The translations under genes were made by a program, and so were the position numbers. A stretch of DNA of 64,000 nucleotides from Mycolicibacter terrae (GTDB taxonomy: Bacteria > Actinomycetota > Actinomycetes > Mycobacteriales > Mycobacteriaceae). Below are positions 52,885 through 63,778 of this stretch, one piece after another. Position 1 is the first letter of the stretch. Every line of letters begins with the position of its first letter. Where the stretch lies: NCBI RefSeq assembly GCF_010727125.1, contig NZ_AP022564.1:992001-1056000 (forward strand). Direction: 5' to 3'. The notes beneath the pieces are model-generated. The model was not told the origin of the DNA and did not search any database. It was given only the letters and a program-made list of their open reading frames with translations.

Positions 52885-54996
52885 ATGACCGAAGCCGAAC
52901 CGGCTCGCACGTCGAGCATCTACCTGGCCGCCGTCGAGGGTGGCACCGGCAAGTCCGCCATCGCGCTGGGCCTGCTGCACCTGCTGGCCGCCTCGTCGGC
53001 ACGGGTCGGCGTGTTCCGCCCGATCGTGCGCTCACTCGACGAGCCCGACGCGCAACTCGAGCTGCTGCTCGCGCACGCCACCGCAAAGATCGACGATCAC
53101 ACCCGCTGCCGGGGCGTGACCTACCAGCAGGTCTACTCCGACCGGGAAGCCGCGCTGGGTGAGATCGTCGCACGGTTCCACGACGTCGCGCGCCAGTGCG
53201 AAACCGTCTTGGTGGTCGGCAGTGACTACACCGACGTGGTCAATCCGAGCGAGCTGAGCTTCAACGCCCGCGTCGCGGTGAACCTGGGGGCGCCGCTGGT
53301 GCTGGCCATCAACGGTCACCAGCGTGATGCGCAGGCCATCGGCGAGATCACCGCGCGCTGCCTGGCCGAAGCGGAAGCGGTACACGCCCGCACAGCCGCG
53401 GTGATCGCCAACCGCTGCGACCCGGACCGGCTGGCGGACGTCACCGCGGCGATCTCGGAACATCTGGGCGACCCCGGCTCCCTGGACATCCCGGCGTTTG
53501 CGGTTCCCGAGGTGGCGCTGCTGTCCGCCCCCACGATGGCCGAACTGTGCACGGCGCTGGACGGCACCGTCTACAGCGGCGACCCGGAGCTGCTGCGCCG
53601 CGAGGCGCTCAGTGTGATGGTCGGCGGGATGACCGCCGAGAATATTCTGGAGCGGTTGACCGAGGGCCAGGTGGTGATCGTGCCGGCCGATCGCTCCGAC
53701 GTGCTGCTAGCACTGGTGAACGCCCATGAGGCACAAGGGTTCCCGTCGCTGGCCGGAATCATCCTCAACGGCGGACTGCTGCCGCACCCGGCGATCGACA
53801 AACTGGTCAAGGGGTTGCGGCCCACCCTGCCGCTGATCGCCACCGGCCACCGTACCTACGACACCGCCGAACAGGTGTCGAACACCGGCTCGCGGATCAC
53901 CGTCGACGCGCTGCGCAAGATCGACACCGCGCTCGCGGTGATGGCCGCCCACATCGACGGCGCCGAACTGACCGAGCGGATCCGGGTGCCGGCGTCGACG
54001 GTGGTGACGCCCCAGATGTTCGAGTACCAGCTGCTGGAGCGCGCCCGGTCCGACCGGCGCCACATCGTGCTACCCGAAGCCACCGATGACCGGATTCTGT
54101 TGGCGGCCGGCCGATTACTGTCCCGCGGTATCGTCGACCTGACCCTGCTCGGCGTGGAGGACGCGGTGCGCGGGCGCGGCGCCGAACTCGGGGTCGACCT
54201 GGACGCGGCGCAGGTCGTCGACCCCGCGAGCAGCGGCCTGCTGGAATCCTTCGGCGCCGAATACGCCCGACTGCGCGCGCACAAGGGGATCGCCGAGGAA
54301 CGCGCCCGCGAGATCATGCGCGACATCTCCTATTTCGGCACCATGATGGTGCAACTGGGGATCGCCGACGGCATGGTGTCGGGTGCCGCGCACACCACGG
54401 CGCACACCATCCGCCCGGCGTTCGAGATCATCCGGACCGCGCCCGGGGTCTCGACGGTGTCCAGTGTCTTTCTGATGTGCCTGGCCGACCGGGTCCTGGC
54501 GTTCGGCGACTGCGCGGTGGTGCCCGACCCGACCGTCGAGCAACTCGCCGATATCGCGATCTCCTCGGCCGCCACCGCCGCCTCGTTCGGCATCGATCCC
54601 AGGGTGGCGCTGCTGTCGTATTCGACCGGTGAATCCGGCGCCGGGGCGGGTGTGGACAAGGTCCGTGCCGCAACACAATTGGTGCACCAGCGTCGGCCCG
54701 ACCTGCTCGCCGACGGACCGATCCAATACGACGCCGCGGTCGACGAGACGGTGGCGGCGGCCAAGATGCCGGACTCGGCGGTGGCCGGCCGGGCCACCGT
54801 ACTGGTGTTCCCGGACCTGAACACCGGCAACAACACCTACAAGGCGGTGCAGCGCAGCGCCGGTGCGGTCGCGATCGGGCCGGTGCTGCAGGGATTGGCC
54901 AAGCCGGTCAACGACCTGTCCCGGGGAGCGTTGGTCGACGACATCGTCTACACGGTGGCGATCACCGCGATCCAGGCGCAGGAGGCGGCTCGGTGA
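52885..54996 (+). CDS. pta: Phosphate acetyltransferase
   Basis: A 703-residue long-form Pta. The N-terminal BioD-like P-loop domain (about 1-230) has [16 protein letters not shown], followed by a DRTGG domain (to about 365) and the catalytic PTA_PTB domain (about 375-700), with [20 protein letters not shown] and [19 protein letters not shown]. It interconverts acetyl-CoA and acetyl phosphate. It overlaps ackA by four bases. Confidence 0.94.
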   Translation: MTEAEPARTSSIYLAAVEGGTGKSAIALGLLHLLAASSARVGVFRPIVRSLDEPDAQLELLLAHATAKIDDHTRCRGVTYQQVYSDREAALGEIVARFHDVARQCETVLVVGSDYTDVVNPSELSFNARVAVNLGAPLVLAINGHQRDAQAIGEITARCLAEAEAVHARTAAVIANRCDPDRLADVTAAISEHLGDPGSLDIPAFAVPEVALLSAPTMAELCTALDGTVYSGDPELLRREALSVMVGGMTAENILERLTEGQVVIVPADRSDVLLALVNAHEAQGFPSLAGIILNGGLLPHPAIDKLVKGLRPTLPLIATGHRTYDTAEQVSNTGSRITVDALRKIDTALAVMAAHIDGAELTERIRVPASTVVTPQMFEYQLLERARSDRRHIVLPEATDDRILLAAGRLLSRGIVDLTLLGVEDAVRGRGAELGVDLDAAQVVDPASSGLLESFGAEYARLRAHKGIAEERAREIMRDISYFGTMMVQLGIADGMVSGAAHTTAHTIRPAFEIIRTAPGVSTVSSVFLMCLADRVLAFGDCAVVPDPTVEQLADIAISSAATAASFGIDPRVALLSYSTGESGAGAGVDKVRAATQLVHQRRPDLLADGPIQYDAAVDETVAAAKMPDSAVAGRATVLVFPDLNTGNNTYKAVQRSAGAVAIGPVLQGLAKPVNDLSRGALVDDIVYTVAITAIQAQEAAR

Positions 54997-56138
54997 CCGT
55001 CGGCGACGCCGGGCTGGTGCTGGTGCTCAACTCCGGCTCGTCGTCGATCAAATTCCAGGTGGTCGACCCGGTGGCCGGCACTGCGGTGGTCTCGGGGCTG
55101 GTCGAACAGATCGGCGAGCCGGAGGGAAGGATTCCCGATCACGCGGCCGGTCTGCGCTGGATTCACCGGCGGCTCCTCGATTCCGGGATCGACCTCGCTG
55201 CGATCCGGGCAGTCGGACATCGGGTTGTGCACGGCGGCACGATGTTTTATTCGCCGACGCTGATCACCGACGCGGTGCTGGACGAGATCGAGCGGCTCGC
55301 CGAGCTGGCGCCGCTGCATAACCCGCCCAACGCGATCGGCATCGAGGTGGCGCGCGCCGACTTCCCGGACGTGCCGCACGTGGCGGTCTTCGACACCGGC
55401 TTCTTCCACTCGCTGCCGCAGGCGGCCGCGACCTATGCGATAGACCGCGACGTGGCAAGCGATTACGGCATCCGCCGGTACGGGTTTCACGGCACCTCGC
55501 ACGAGTACGTCTCGGCCCAGGTTGCGGTGCTGCTGGACGCCGACCTCGCCGAGCTCAACACCATCGTGCTGCACCTGGGCAACGGGGCGTCGGCGTCGGC
55601 GGTGCAGGGCGGGGTCGCGGTGGAGACCTCCATGGGGCTGACCCCGCTGGAGGGGCTGGTGATGGGAACCCGCTGCGGAGATATCGACCCAGGCGTACTG
55701 ATGCACCTGCGGCGCACCGCCGACATGGGAGTCGAACAACTCGACGAACTGCTCAACCGGCGCTCCGGACTCAAGGGGATGTGCGGGATCAACGACTTCC
55801 GGGAGCTGCTCGAACACATCGCCGACGGTTCGGCGCCCGCGAAGCTGGCCTACGACGTCTACGTCCACCGGTTGCGCAAGTACGTCGGCGCCTACCTGGC
55901 GGTGCTCGGCCGCGTCGACGCGATCGCCTTCACCGCGGGGGTGGGGGAGAACGTCGCCGCGGTACGCGAGGACGCGCTGACGGGCTTGGAGGGGCTGGGC
56001 ATCGTCGTCGACCCTGCACGCAACCGGACCGGCAAGGGCGCGCGGATCATCTCCGCCGACGACTCACGCACCACCGTCCTGGTGGTTCCCACCAACGAGG
56101 AGCTGGCGATCGCCCGCGCCGCCTGGGAATTCGTGTAG
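54993..56138 (+). CDS. ackA: Acetate kinase
   Basis: A 381-residue ASKHA kinase: [16 protein letters not shown] at the start, the FHGTSHEY loop, [11 protein letters not shown] (nucleotide binding), [20 protein letters not shown] (catalytic), and [13 protein letters not shown]. With pta it makes acetate and ATP from acetyl-CoA or the reverse. GTG start overlapping the pta stop. Confidence 0.95.
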   Translation: MTVGDAGLVLVLNSGSSSIKFQVVDPVAGTAVVSGLVEQIGEPEGRIPDHAAGLRWIHRRLLDSGIDLAAIRAVGHRVVHGGTMFYSPTLITDAVLDEIERLAELAPLHNPPNAIGIEVARADFPDVPHVAVFDTGFFHSLPQAAATYAIDRDVASDYGIRRYGFHGTSHEYVSAQVAVLLDADLAELNTIVLHLGNGASASAVQGGVAVETSMGLTPLEGLVMGTRCGDIDPGVLMHLRRTADMGVEQLDELLNRRSGLKGMCGINDFRELLEHIADGSAPAKLAYDVYVHRLRKYVGAYLAVLGRVDAIAFTAGVGENVAAVREDALTGLEGLGIVVDPARNRTGKGARIISADDSRTTVLVVPTNEELAIARAAWEFV

Positions 56139-56145
56139 CTACCGA

Positions 56146-56375
56146 GTGTTCGCGGTGGCCGAACTGCTCGTTGTCGTGGCGCTGATGCTGTCCACTGAGC
56201 TGGTCGCATCCCGGTCCTGGGCATGCCGGCCGCGGCGACGCTGCTGGCGATCAAGTGGGGACTCAAGGACGCCGGGCTGATCTGCGTGGCGGTACTACTG
56301 GCTGCACTGGCGGGTGCGCGTGCGCTGGCCGCTCAACCCAGCGGTTCGTCGGCCAAGAAAACGTCGTTGTGCTGA
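56146..56375 (+). pseudogene. Possible degenerate small membrane protein
   Basis: After ackA the sequence encodes FAVAELLVVVALMLSTELV in one frame and, after a change of frame near 56215, GMPAAATLLAIKWGLKDAG and a second hydrophobic helix. The pieces look like a two-helix membrane protein broken by a frameshift. The 3' end overlaps the convergent CoA-transferase gene. It may equally be chance hydrophobic coding. Confidence 0.3.
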
Positions 56376-57514
56376 CCCGGAGTCGGGGGAGGGTCGGTCG
56401 TGGTGGCGTCGAACGAGCTGTAGCGGGCCGGCGTGCGTACCACGGTGACCGCGTCGTCGCCGTCGCCGACCCGCAACGCCAACCGGTTCTCGGCGAACAG
56501 CGCGGTGTCGACCACCTGCTTCCAGGTGTTGGCCAGACACGCCATCAAACCGCTGCGCTGCAACCGATCCACCCATTCGGCCGCCGTCGCCGAGACCAGC
56601 GTGGATTCCAGTTCATCGGTGAGCTCGGCGTAGTTGATCGACCGGGAGCGCTGGTCGGCGAACCGCGGATCCGCGACCAGCTCCGGCCGGCCGATGGTGT
56701 GGCAGAGCGTATCCCAGTGCTTGGGCGTGTAGGCGCTGATCACGACGTAGCCGTCGGCGGTGCGGAAGGCGTCCGACGGCTGGGTGGCGAACCCGACTCC
56801 CTTGCGCCGCTTGGCCGGTGCGCCGGCAGGGAGCGTGTCCGGGCGGTTCAGGTGCACGGTGAGCTGGTTGGCCTGCAGGGCCACCGCCACGTCGTACATC
56901 GCCACTTCGACCACGTCGGCGACACCGTGGCGCTCCCGGTTGAGCAGCGCCGCCAGCACCGCCTGGGCCAACACATGCCCGCTGGCGTTGTCGACCAGCT
57001 GGAACGGGATGATCTGCGGCTTGCCGTCGGGAGTGCGCATGCCCGAGGTCATTCCGGCTTCGGCCGCCACCATCAGGTCGACCCCCGGCCGGTCGCCGTT
57101 CGGGCCGTTGCCGCCATAGGCCGACAGTCGCGCGTAGATGAGTTTGGGGTTGCGGGAACGCAGTTCGTCCGGCCCCAACCCGAGCCTTTCCATCACGCCG
57201 GGCCGGAAAGCCTCCAGCACGACGTCGGCGGTGTCGGTCAACGACAGGATCTGCCGGCGGGCCTGTGCGGTGCGCAGATCGGCGGTCACCGACTTCTTGC
57301 CGCGGTTGTTGGGCAGAAAGTAGACGGCCAGCGGCGGACGGCCGGGCAGCACCGAGGTGATGTGCCGGCTGGCCTCACCGCCGGGCGCCTCCACCTTGAT
57401 GACCTCGGCGCCCAGGTCGGCCAGCACTTGGCCGGCCAACGGGCCGGCCACATTCTGGGTGAAGTCCAGGACCCGCAAGCCGTCCAGCGGCTTGGGTGCC
57501 GAATCGTCAGTCAT
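56333..57514 (-). CDS. CoA-transferase family III (CaiB/BaiF) protein
   Basis: A 393-residue class III CoA transferase. The N-terminal motif is LDGLRVLDFTQNVAGPLAGQ, the probable catalytic Asp lies in GDRPGVDLMVAAEAG, and the C-terminal part carries WVDRLQRSGLMACLANTW. It moves CoA between carboxylic acids; substrate unknown. It begins 5 bp after the pstA stop, so it may be read through from the pst operon, although its function has no obvious link to phosphate. Confidence 0.87.
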   Translation of the reverse strand: MTDDSAPKPLDGLRVLDFTQNVAGPLAGQVLADLGAEVIKVEAPGGEASRHITSVLPGRPPLAVYFLPNNRGKKSVTADLRTAQARRQILSLTDTADVVLEAFRPGVMERLGLGPDELRSRNPKLIYARLSAYGGNGPNGDRPGVDLMVAAEAGMTSGMRTPDGKPQIIPFQLVDNASGHVLAQAVLAALLNRERHGVADVVEVAMYDVAVALQANQLTVHLNRPDTLPAGAPAKRRKGVGFATQPSDAFRTADGYVVISAYTPKHWDTLCHTIGRPELVADPRFADQRSRSINYAELTDELESTLVSATAAEWVDRLQRSGLMACLANTWKQVVDTALFAENRLALRVGDGDDAVTVVRTPARYSSFDATTTDPPPTPGQHNDVFLADEPLG

Positions 57515-57519
57515 CGTGC

Positions 57520-58359
57520 TCAGCCCTCCGAATGCCGGCGGGATAGCCAGCTGATCAGGCGCCCGACCACGATGAGCAACAACACGAAGATGATCAGCAG
57601 AAAGGCTGCGTTGTAGGACAGGTCGCGGGCGGACTTCGACGGCAGATTGTAGAACGTCCAGATCGGATAGGTCAGGTAGCCGACCGGGGAGTGGGTGAGT
57701 TCGCCGGTGGGCGCGGTGTTGGACCAGCCCGCGGTGTAGAGCATCGGTGCAGTCTCGCCGATCGCCAGGGCGAGCGCCACCAGCATTCCCGTGACGATCC
57801 CCGGTGTCGCCGATTTCAGCACGATTTTGCGCAGTGTCCACCCTGCCGGCAGGCCGAGCGCGTCGGCGCCCTCCCGGTAGGACGTCGGGACCTGGCCCAG
57901 CGCGGACTCCGTGGCCTTGGCGATATAGGGGATGGACAGCACCGACAGCGTCAGCACCCCGGCGGCCAGCGAGAATCCCCAGCCGAAGAACACCACCAGC
58001 GCGAGGTAGCCGACGTAGCCCAGCACGATCGACGGGATCCCGGCCAGCACTTCGTAGGCGCCGCGCAGGATAGAGCGTGTTCTGCCCGTGGCGAATTCGG
58101 ACAGGTACAGACCCGTGAGCACACTCACGGTGCCGCCCACCAGCAGCACCCCGAGACCAAGCACCGCGGTGCCGATGATCGCGTTGCGTAGACCGCCGCC
58201 GTTGCCCCGGGTGTTGTCGGTCAGCACATGCCAGTCGAACACCGGCAGGGCGCGCCCGACGACCTCGATCAGCATCCACAGCGTCGGGACCACCACCACG
58301 GCAAGGCACAGCACGCAGCCCGACCAGAACGCGGCGTTGACGATCTTGCGGCGGTTCAC
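57520..58359 (-). CDS. pstA: Phosphate ABC transporter permease
   Basis: A 279-residue membrane protein with six helices and the binding-protein-dependent permease (EAA) loop [32 protein letters not shown] and [15 protein letters not shown] are PstA landmarks. It forms the channel with PstC. It lies 10 bp after pstC and starts ATG at 58359. Confidence 0.93.
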   Translation of the reverse strand: MNRRKIVNAAFWSGCVLCLAVVVVPTLWMLIEVVGRALPVFDWHVLTDNTRGNGGGLRNAIIGTAVLGLGVLLVGGTVSVLTGLYLSEFATGRTRSILRGAYEVLAGIPSIVLGYVGYLALVVFFGWGFSLAAGVLTLSVLSIPYIAKATESALGQVPTSYREGADALGLPAGWTLRKIVLKSATPGIVTGMLVALALAIGETAPMLYTAGWSNTAPTGELTHSPVGYLTYPIWTFYNLPSKSARDLSYNAAFLLIIFVLLLIVVGRLISWLSRRHSEG

Positions 58360-58369
58360 CTCGGCGCCC

Positions 58370-59389
58370 TCAGACTCCGCGTCCCACCGGCAGCGCGGTC
58401 CCCGACACCCGGCGCACCAGTATGCGGGCGGCGATGTTGGTCAGCAGGGTGATCACCATCAGCACCAGGCTCGCCTCGGCCAGGGTCTTCACCGCGAAAT
58501 CGGTGAAGTCCGTCATCGCCGAGTCCAGCTGGGACACAACGGTCGCGGCGATGGTGGTCATGGTGGAGTAGATGGTCGTGGGCATGGTGCCCAGCACCGC
58601 GCCGGAGACCATCGCCACCGCCATCGTCTCGCCGAGCGCCCGCCCGAGCCCCAGCACGATCGCCCCGACGATACCGCTGGACACCCACGGCAACGTGACC
58701 CGCCGGGCGCATTCGAACTCGGTCATCCCCAGTGCGATAGCGCCCTCGCGAGGCAACAGAGGCACCTGCCGGATCAGGTCGCGGCTGGTGCTGGCGATGA
58801 TCGGAATGACCATCACCGCCAACACCAGACCCGAAACCAGCAGCCCCTCCCCGTGCCCCGGATCGCCGCGAAAGTAGCGCAGCACCGGCACATCCGGGGC
58901 ATTGTGGGCGATCACCGGCGCGATGTGGTGAGCGATGAACGGTCCGAACGTCATGGCGCCCCAGAGTCCGACGATGACGCTGGGGATACCGGCCAGCAGC
59001 TCGAGGACCATCCCCACCGTCGAGGCGAGCCCTTTCGGCAGCCGCTCCACGATCAGCAGGGCGGCCCCGACCGACACCGGTACGGCGATCACCAGCGCGA
59101 TCGCCGACGTCGCCAGTGTGCCGACGATCAGCGGCAGCGCCCCGTAGTAGGCGCCGGTCGGATGCTCGACGCCGCGGGTGACCGTCGCCGAACCGTAGGT
59201 GTTGCCCGGATTCCAGTCGGTGCCGGTGAAGAAGTGCAGCCCGTTGACGGTGATCGCGGGCAGCGCCTCGATGAGCAGCGTCGCAAGCACGAACATCAGC
59301 GCCAGCAGCGGCACCGCGGCGCCCGCCGCGCCCAGCACGGCGATGGCACGGCCCTGCCGGGCACCGGAAGGCCGGCCGGTGCGGCGCAC
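58370..59389 (-). CDS. pstC: Phosphate ABC transporter permease
   Basis: A 339-residue membrane protein with six or more helices. Landmarks: [15 protein letters not shown], the EAA loop [19 protein letters not shown], and [17 protein letters not shown]. The large first periplasmic loop follows the first helix, as in PstC. GTG start, 7 bp after pstS. Confidence 0.93.
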   Translation of the reverse strand: MRRTGRPSGARQGRAIAVLGAAGAAVPLLALMFVLATLLIEALPAITVNGLHFFTGTDWNPGNTYGSATVTRGVEHPTGAYYGALPLIVGTLATSAIALVIAVPVSVGAALLIVERLPKGLASTVGMVLELLAGIPSVIVGLWGAMTFGPFIAHHIAPVIAHNAPDVPVLRYFRGDPGHGEGLLVSGLVLAVMVIPIIASTSRDLIRQVPLLPREGAIALGMTEFECARRVTLPWVSSGIVGAIVLGLGRALGETMAVAMVSGAVLGTMPTTIYSTMTTIAATVVSQLDSAMTDFTDFAVKTLAEASLVLMVITLLTNIAARILVRRVSGTALPVGRGV

Positions 59390-59396
59390 GGCAGCC

Positions 59397-60530
59397 TTAC
59401 TCGGCGCTGATCTTGGCGATCTGGGCCTGCGACTGTTTGGCGACAGCGTCGGGCAGCGGCTGGAAGTGCACCTTGTCGAGGAAGGAGGGGGCGTTGCCGT
59501 CGGTGATGGCCCAGTGCAGGAACGCCTGCAGGGTCTGGGCGGTGGCGTTGTCCCGGTCGGCCTTGGGCCTGCCGTTGACGATCGCGTACTCGTAGTTGAC
59601 GATCGGGTAGGCGTCGGGGGCGGGCGCGTTGATCAGGGAGACGGCTTGATTGTCGGGGGTTTGGTCGGCGAAACCGGCCGCGGCGGCCTGGATGCTCTTG
59701 GCGTCGGGCTGCAGGTAGTTGCCGGCGGCGTTGGCCAGCTGCGCCTCACCCAGGCCCTTGTCGCGCGCCTGGTCGAGGAAACTGATACCGATGTAGGCGA
59801 CGCACCCCGGGGTTTCGGCGCAGCCGGTCACCATTCCGCCGTTGCCGTTCTCCCCGAGGGCCCCCGGCACCGCGGGGAAGTCCACGGTGGTGCCGAAACC
59901 GGGGGTTTTGCCCCAGCCGTCGGGGTCCTGTTTGGACAGGTATTGGGTGAACAGGAAGGTGTCGCCGGAGCCGTCGGAGCGGTGCAGCGGCACCACCGGG
60001 GTGTCGGGCAGGTTCAGGCCGGGGTTGAGTGCGGCGATCTGCGGGTCGTTCCAGGTTTTGACGGTGCCGGAGTACATGGCGGCCAGTACCTTGCCGTCGA
60101 GCTTGACCGGGTCGGTCAACCCGGGCAGGTTGTAGTTGATCTGCTGGGCGGAGATGGCCAGCGCGATGTTCATCAGGCCTTGGTGTTCCTTCATGTCGCC
60201 TTCGGACAGGTAGGCGTCGGAGGCGCCGATGTCGACCGCCCCCGCGGCGGCCTGCGAGATGCCGGTGCCCGAACCGGTGCCCTGGGTGGTGATGGTGACG
60301 TTGGCGTACTTCTCGTGATACGCCGGGCCCCACTGGTTGAACAGCGGATAGAGCAACGTGCTGCCGGTCTCCGACAGCGACACGTCCGATGACGCCGGCG
60401 TCGTGGCCACGCCACCGGGATGCTCCGAATCCGATGGCGCGGTGGAGGTTTTCCCACCGCAGGCCGCCCCGGCCAGGATCAGCGGTGCGGCGGCTGACAG
60501 GGCCAGCATGCTACGTAGGCGAGTTTTCAC
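59397..60530 (-). CDS. pstS: Phosphate-binding lipoprotein PstS1-type, copy a
   Basis: A 377-residue lipoprotein with a signal peptide and lipobox ending GAACGG (about residues 1-24). The mature part binds phosphate: [31 protein letters not shown] and [14 protein letters not shown] are ligand-loop segments as in PstS1 of M. tuberculosis. It is followed directly by pstC and preceded by pstB. It is nearly identical at DNA level in large blocks to the second copy at 61415-62515. GTG start at 60530. Confidence 0.93.
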   Translation of the reverse strand: MKTRLRSMLALSAAAPLILAGAACGGKTSTAPSDSEHPGGVATTPASSDVSLSETGSTLLYPLFNQWGPAYHEKYANVTITTQGTGSGTGISQAAAGAVDIGASDAYLSEGDMKEHQGLMNIALAISAQQINYNLPGLTDPVKLDGKVLAAMYSGTVKTWNDPQIAALNPGLNLPDTPVVPLHRSDGSGDTFLFTQYLSKQDPDGWGKTPGFGTTVDFPAVPGALGENGNGGMVTGCAETPGCVAYIGISFLDQARDKGLGEAQLANAAGNYLQPDAKSIQAAAAGFADQTPDNQAVSLINAPAPDAYPIVNYEYAIVNGRPKADRDNATAQTLQAFLHWAITDGNAPSFLDKVHFQPLPDAVAKQSQAQIAKISAE

Positions 60531-60562
60531 GGTGACACCCTTTCGTCGTACCTTGCGATTAC

Positions 60563-61378
60563 CTAGGCGTTCTCGGCGGTCAACTGCCCCCGGGATACGT
60601 AGCGGACGGTCTCTTCGTGCTGCGGAGACGAGAAGAGTTGTGCGGTGGGACCTTCCTCGACGAGCCTGCCCTCGAAGAAGAAGGCCGTGCGGTCCGCGAT
60701 CCGGGCGGCCTGGGCCAGATCGTGGGTCACCATGATCACCGTCAAACGACCGGTCAGCGACGAGATGAGCTGTTCGATCTTGTCGGTCGTGGTCGGGTCC
60801 AGCGACGACGTGGGCTCGTCGAGCAACAGCACGTCGGGGTTGACCGCCAGCGCCCGGGCGGTGCACAACAGTTGCTGCTGGCCGCCGGAGAGCCGGAACG
60901 GGGAATCGCCCAGCCGGTCCTTGACGGCGTCCCACAGCCCGACCAGTCGCAGCTTCTCTTCGGCGACACGGCGGAACTCCTTGCGCGGCACCATCTTATG
61001 GGCGCGGACGCCGGCGACGACGTTGTCCACGATCGACATCGGGAACGGGTTGGGACGCTGGAACAGCATGCCGACACTGCGCCGTAGCTCCATCAGATCC
61101 CGGTCACCGAAGATGCTTGCACCACGGAGCAGGACGTCGCCGCTGTAGCGGTAGCCGGTGACCTTGTCGTTCATCCGGTTCAGGGTGCGCAGAAATGTCG
61201 TCTTGCCCGAACCGGTGGGGCCGAGCAGTGCCGTGATCGCCCGGGCGGGAAATGCCAAACTCACCTTGTTCAGCACGGTTTTCGTTGCGAAACCCAAGGT
61301 CAGATCCACAGCGCTCATGGCCGGAGCGCTGACATTCCCGGTCTCGCTGTCGAGCCTTTCGGGTGGCATCGGCGCCAT
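60563..61378 (-). CDS. pstB: Phosphate ABC transporter ATP-binding protein
   Basis: A 271-residue ABC ATPase. Walker A GPTGSGKTTFLR, Q-loop FQRPNPFPMS, signature LSGGQQQLLC, Walker B VLLLDEPTSSLD and switch His in MVTHDLAQ are all present. The first Walker residue is P rather than the common N. It drives uptake through PstCA. It is sandwiched between the two pstS1-type genes. Confidence 0.94.
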   Translation of the reverse strand: MAPMPPERLDSETGNVSAPAMSAVDLTLGFATKTVLNKVSLAFPARAITALLGPTGSGKTTFLRTLNRMNDKVTGYRYSGDVLLRGASIFGDRDLMELRRSVGMLFQRPNPFPMSIVDNVVAGVRAHKMVPRKEFRRVAEEKLRLVGLWDAVKDRLGDSPFRLSGGQQQLLCTARALAVNPDVLLLDEPTSSLDPTTTDKIEQLISSLTGRLTVIMVTHDLAQAARIADRTAFFFEGRLVEEGPTAQLFSSPQHEETVRYVSRGQLTAENA

Positions 61379-61414
61379 GCTACGTCCGCTTCCTGCGGAT
61401 CGGTTGTCAACGCT

Positions 61415-62515
61415 TCACCGAACAGCGCTGATCTTGGCGATCTGGGCCTGCGACTGTTTGGCGACGGCGTCGGGCAGCGGTTGCAGGTGCAATTTGTCGA
61501 GGAAGGAGGGGGCGTTGCCGTCGGTGATGGCCCAGTGCAGGAACGCCTGCAGGGTCTGGGCGGTGGCGTTGTCCCGGTCGGCCTTGGGCCTGCTGTCGAC
61601 GATCGCGTACTCGTAGTTGACGATCGGGTAGGCGTCGGGGGCGGGGGCGTTGATCAGGGAGACGGCCTGATTGTCGGGGGTTTGGTCGGCGAAACCGGCC
61701 GCGGCGGCCTGGATGCTCTTGGCGTCGGGCTGGCGGTAGTGGCCGGCGGCGTTGGCCAGCTGCGCCGTGCCCAGCTGACGATCACGCGCCTCTTCGCTCT
61801 GGCTGGCGCTGACATAGGCGACGCACCCGGGGTTGGCGGCGCAGCCGGTCACCATGGCCCCGTTGCTGTTCTCCCCGAGGGCCCCCGGCACCGCGGGGAA
61901 GTCCACGGTGGTGCCGAAGCCGGGGGTTTTGCCCCAGCCGTCGGGGTCCTGTTTGGACAGGTATTGGGTGAACAGGAAGGTGTCGCCGGAGCCGTCGGAG
62001 CGGTGCAGCGGCACCACCGGGGTGTCGGGCAGGTTCAGGCCGGGGTTGAGTGCGGCGATCTGCGGGTCGTTCCAGGTTTTGACGGTGCCGGAGTACATGG
62101 CGGCCAGTACCTTGCCGTCGAGCTTGATCGGGTCGGTCAACCCGGGCAGGTTGTAGTTGATCTGTTGGGCGGAGATGGCCAGCGCGATGTTCATCAGGCC
62201 GGGGTGGGCGGCCCGGTCGCCTTCGGACAGGTAGGCGTCGGAGGCGCCGATGTCGACCGCCCCCGCGGCGACCTGGGCGATACCCGCACCCGACCCGCCG
62301 TCCTGGGTGGTGACGGTGACGTGGGGGTACTTCTGTTGATAGGCAGCGCCCCATTCGCTGAACAACGGATAGAGCAGCGTGCTGCCGGTCTCCGACAGCG
62401 CCACCGGCGCCGGCGTCGCGTCGGTATCGCCGGTGGTGGCGGATCCGCACGCCGCCGTGCTCAGGATCACCGTGGCGGTGAGCAATTCGGCAAGGCGAAT
62501 CCGGCGAGACCGCAT
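61415..62515 (-). CDS. pstS: Phosphate-binding lipoprotein PstS1-type, copy b
   Basis: A 366-residue paralogue of the protein at 59397-60530 with a different signal peptide (lipobox STAACGS) and a shorter linker. The phosphate-binding segments ([22 protein letters not shown]) are unchanged, but residues around [18 protein letters not shown] differ. First gene of the operon pstS-pstB-pstS-pstC-pstA. The intergenic space to the divergent pstS3 is only 49 bp. Confidence 0.92.
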   Translation of the reverse strand: MRSRRIRLAELLTATVILSTAACGSATTGDTDATPAPVALSETGSTLLYPLFSEWGAAYQQKYPHVTVTTQDGGSGAGIAQVAAGAVDIGASDAYLSEGDRAAHPGLMNIALAISAQQINYNLPGLTDPIKLDGKVLAAMYSGTVKTWNDPQIAALNPGLNLPDTPVVPLHRSDGSGDTFLFTQYLSKQDPDGWGKTPGFGTTVDFPAVPGALGENSNGAMVTGCAANPGCVAYVSASQSEEARDRQLGTAQLANAAGHYRQPDAKSIQAAAAGFADQTPDNQAVSLINAPAPDAYPIVNYEYAIVDSRPKADRDNATAQTLQAFLHWAITDGNAPSFLDKLHLQPLPDAVAKQSQAQIAKISAVR

Positions 62516-62564
62516 CGGGCAATGCTACGTCCGCCCGCTGGCAGCAACGGTAAGGTTTTGTGCT

Positions 62565-63683
62565 GTGAGACGCGGCCGATGGACTGTGTTGCTGGCCTTC
62601 CTCGTTGTGGGTGTGCTTACGGTTTCGGCATGCGGCGGCAACTCCGGTGACTCCGGTTCGGCCGAAGGCCCGCAGTCGTCGGTGGACTGCGGCGGCAAGC
62701 AGGAACTGCACGCCAGCGGCTCCACCGCGCAGGAGAACGCGATCGAGCAGTTCGTCTACGCCTACATCCGGGCGTGTCCGGGCCACACCCTGGACTACAA
62801 CGCCAACGGCTCCGGAGCCGGGGTGGACGACTTCATCGCCAACGAAACCGATCTGGCCGGATCAGACGTGGCACTCGACGCCTCCAAGGGCCAACCCGAA
62901 CGCGCGTCGGAGCGGTGCGGTTCGCCGGCGTGGGATCTGCCGATCGTGTTCGGCCCGATCGCGGTCACCTATCACATCAGCGGGGTCAACTCCTTGAGCC
63001 TGGACGGCCCCACCCTGGCCAAGATCTTCAACGGCACAATCGGCACCTGGGACAATCCCGCGGTCAAGGCGCTCAATGCGGGCGTGCCGCTGCCCTCGAC
63101 GCCCATCCATGTGGTCTACCGCAGCGACAAGTCCGGGACCACCGCCAATTTCCAGAAGTATCTCGATGTCGCCTCCGACGGCGCATGGAGCGGGGGAACC
63201 GGCGAGATGTTCAACGGCGGTGTCGGCGAAGGAGCCGCCGGGAACAACGGCACGTCCGCGGCGCTGCAGGACACCGACGGTTCGATCACCTACAACGAGT
63301 GGTCGTTCGCGGTCGGCAAGCAACTGCCGATGGTGCAGGTCATCACCTCGGCGGGCCCGCACCCGGTGTCGATATCCGCGGACTCGGTCGGCAAGACGAT
63401 CGCCGGGGCCAAGTTCGTGTCGAACTCAGGCCAGAGCAACGACTTGGTACTCGACACGTCGTCGTTCTACAAGCCGACCGAGGCGGGCGCCTATCCGATC
63501 GTGCTGGCGACGTACGAGATCGTCTGCTCGAAGTACCCCGACGCCGCCACCGGCGCGGCCGTCAAGGCGTTCATGCAGGCTGCCATCGGCCCCGGCCAGG
63601 AGGGGCTGGATCAGTACGGTTCCATTCCGTTGCCGGATTCCTTCAAATCGAAGCTCCTGGCGGCGGTGAACGCCATCTCGTGA
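62565..63683 (+). CDS. pstS3: Phosphate-binding lipoprotein, PstS3-type
   Basis: A 372-residue lipoprotein with signal peptide and lipobox VSACGG (about residue 24). The mature protein resembles M. tuberculosis PstS3 rather than PstS1: [48 protein letters not shown] and [16 protein letters not shown]. The family binds phosphate outside the membrane. It is divergent from the pst operon and upstream of the PknD-like kinase. GTG start at 62565. Confidence 0.92.
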   Translation: MRRGRWTVLLAFLVVGVLTVSACGGNSGDSGSAEGPQSSVDCGGKQELHASGSTAQENAIEQFVYAYIRACPGHTLDYNANGSGAGVDDFIANETDLAGSDVALDASKGQPERASERCGSPAWDLPIVFGPIAVTYHISGVNSLSLDGPTLAKIFNGTIGTWDNPAVKALNAGVPLPSTPIHVVYRSDKSGTTANFQKYLDVASDGAWSGGTGEMFNGGVGEGAAGNNGTSAALQDTDGSITYNEWSFAVGKQLPMVQVITSAGPHPVSISADSVGKTIAGAKFVSNSGQSNDLVLDTSSFYKPTEAGAYPIVLATYEIVCSKYPDAATGAAVKAFMQAAIGPGQEGLDQYGSIPLPDSFKSKLLAAVNAIS

Positions 63684-63778
63684 CCGTTTATGGGGGTGGC
63701 GCCGGTTAGGCTGGTGAGCAGGCTTTCGCCGCGGGTTCGCGGCACTGGGGTGCTGGTGAGGCGAAGGGAGCGTCGTCG

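Noticed and set aside
56255..57616. 453-aa plus-strand open frame opposite the CoA-transferase
   Set aside because: Gly/Arg/His-rich translation without motifs; the minus-strand CaiB-type protein explains the region.
61415..62515. Near-identical pstS blocks as a sign of assembly duplication
   Set aside because: Signal peptides, the CVAY region and flanking genes differ, so both copies are real.
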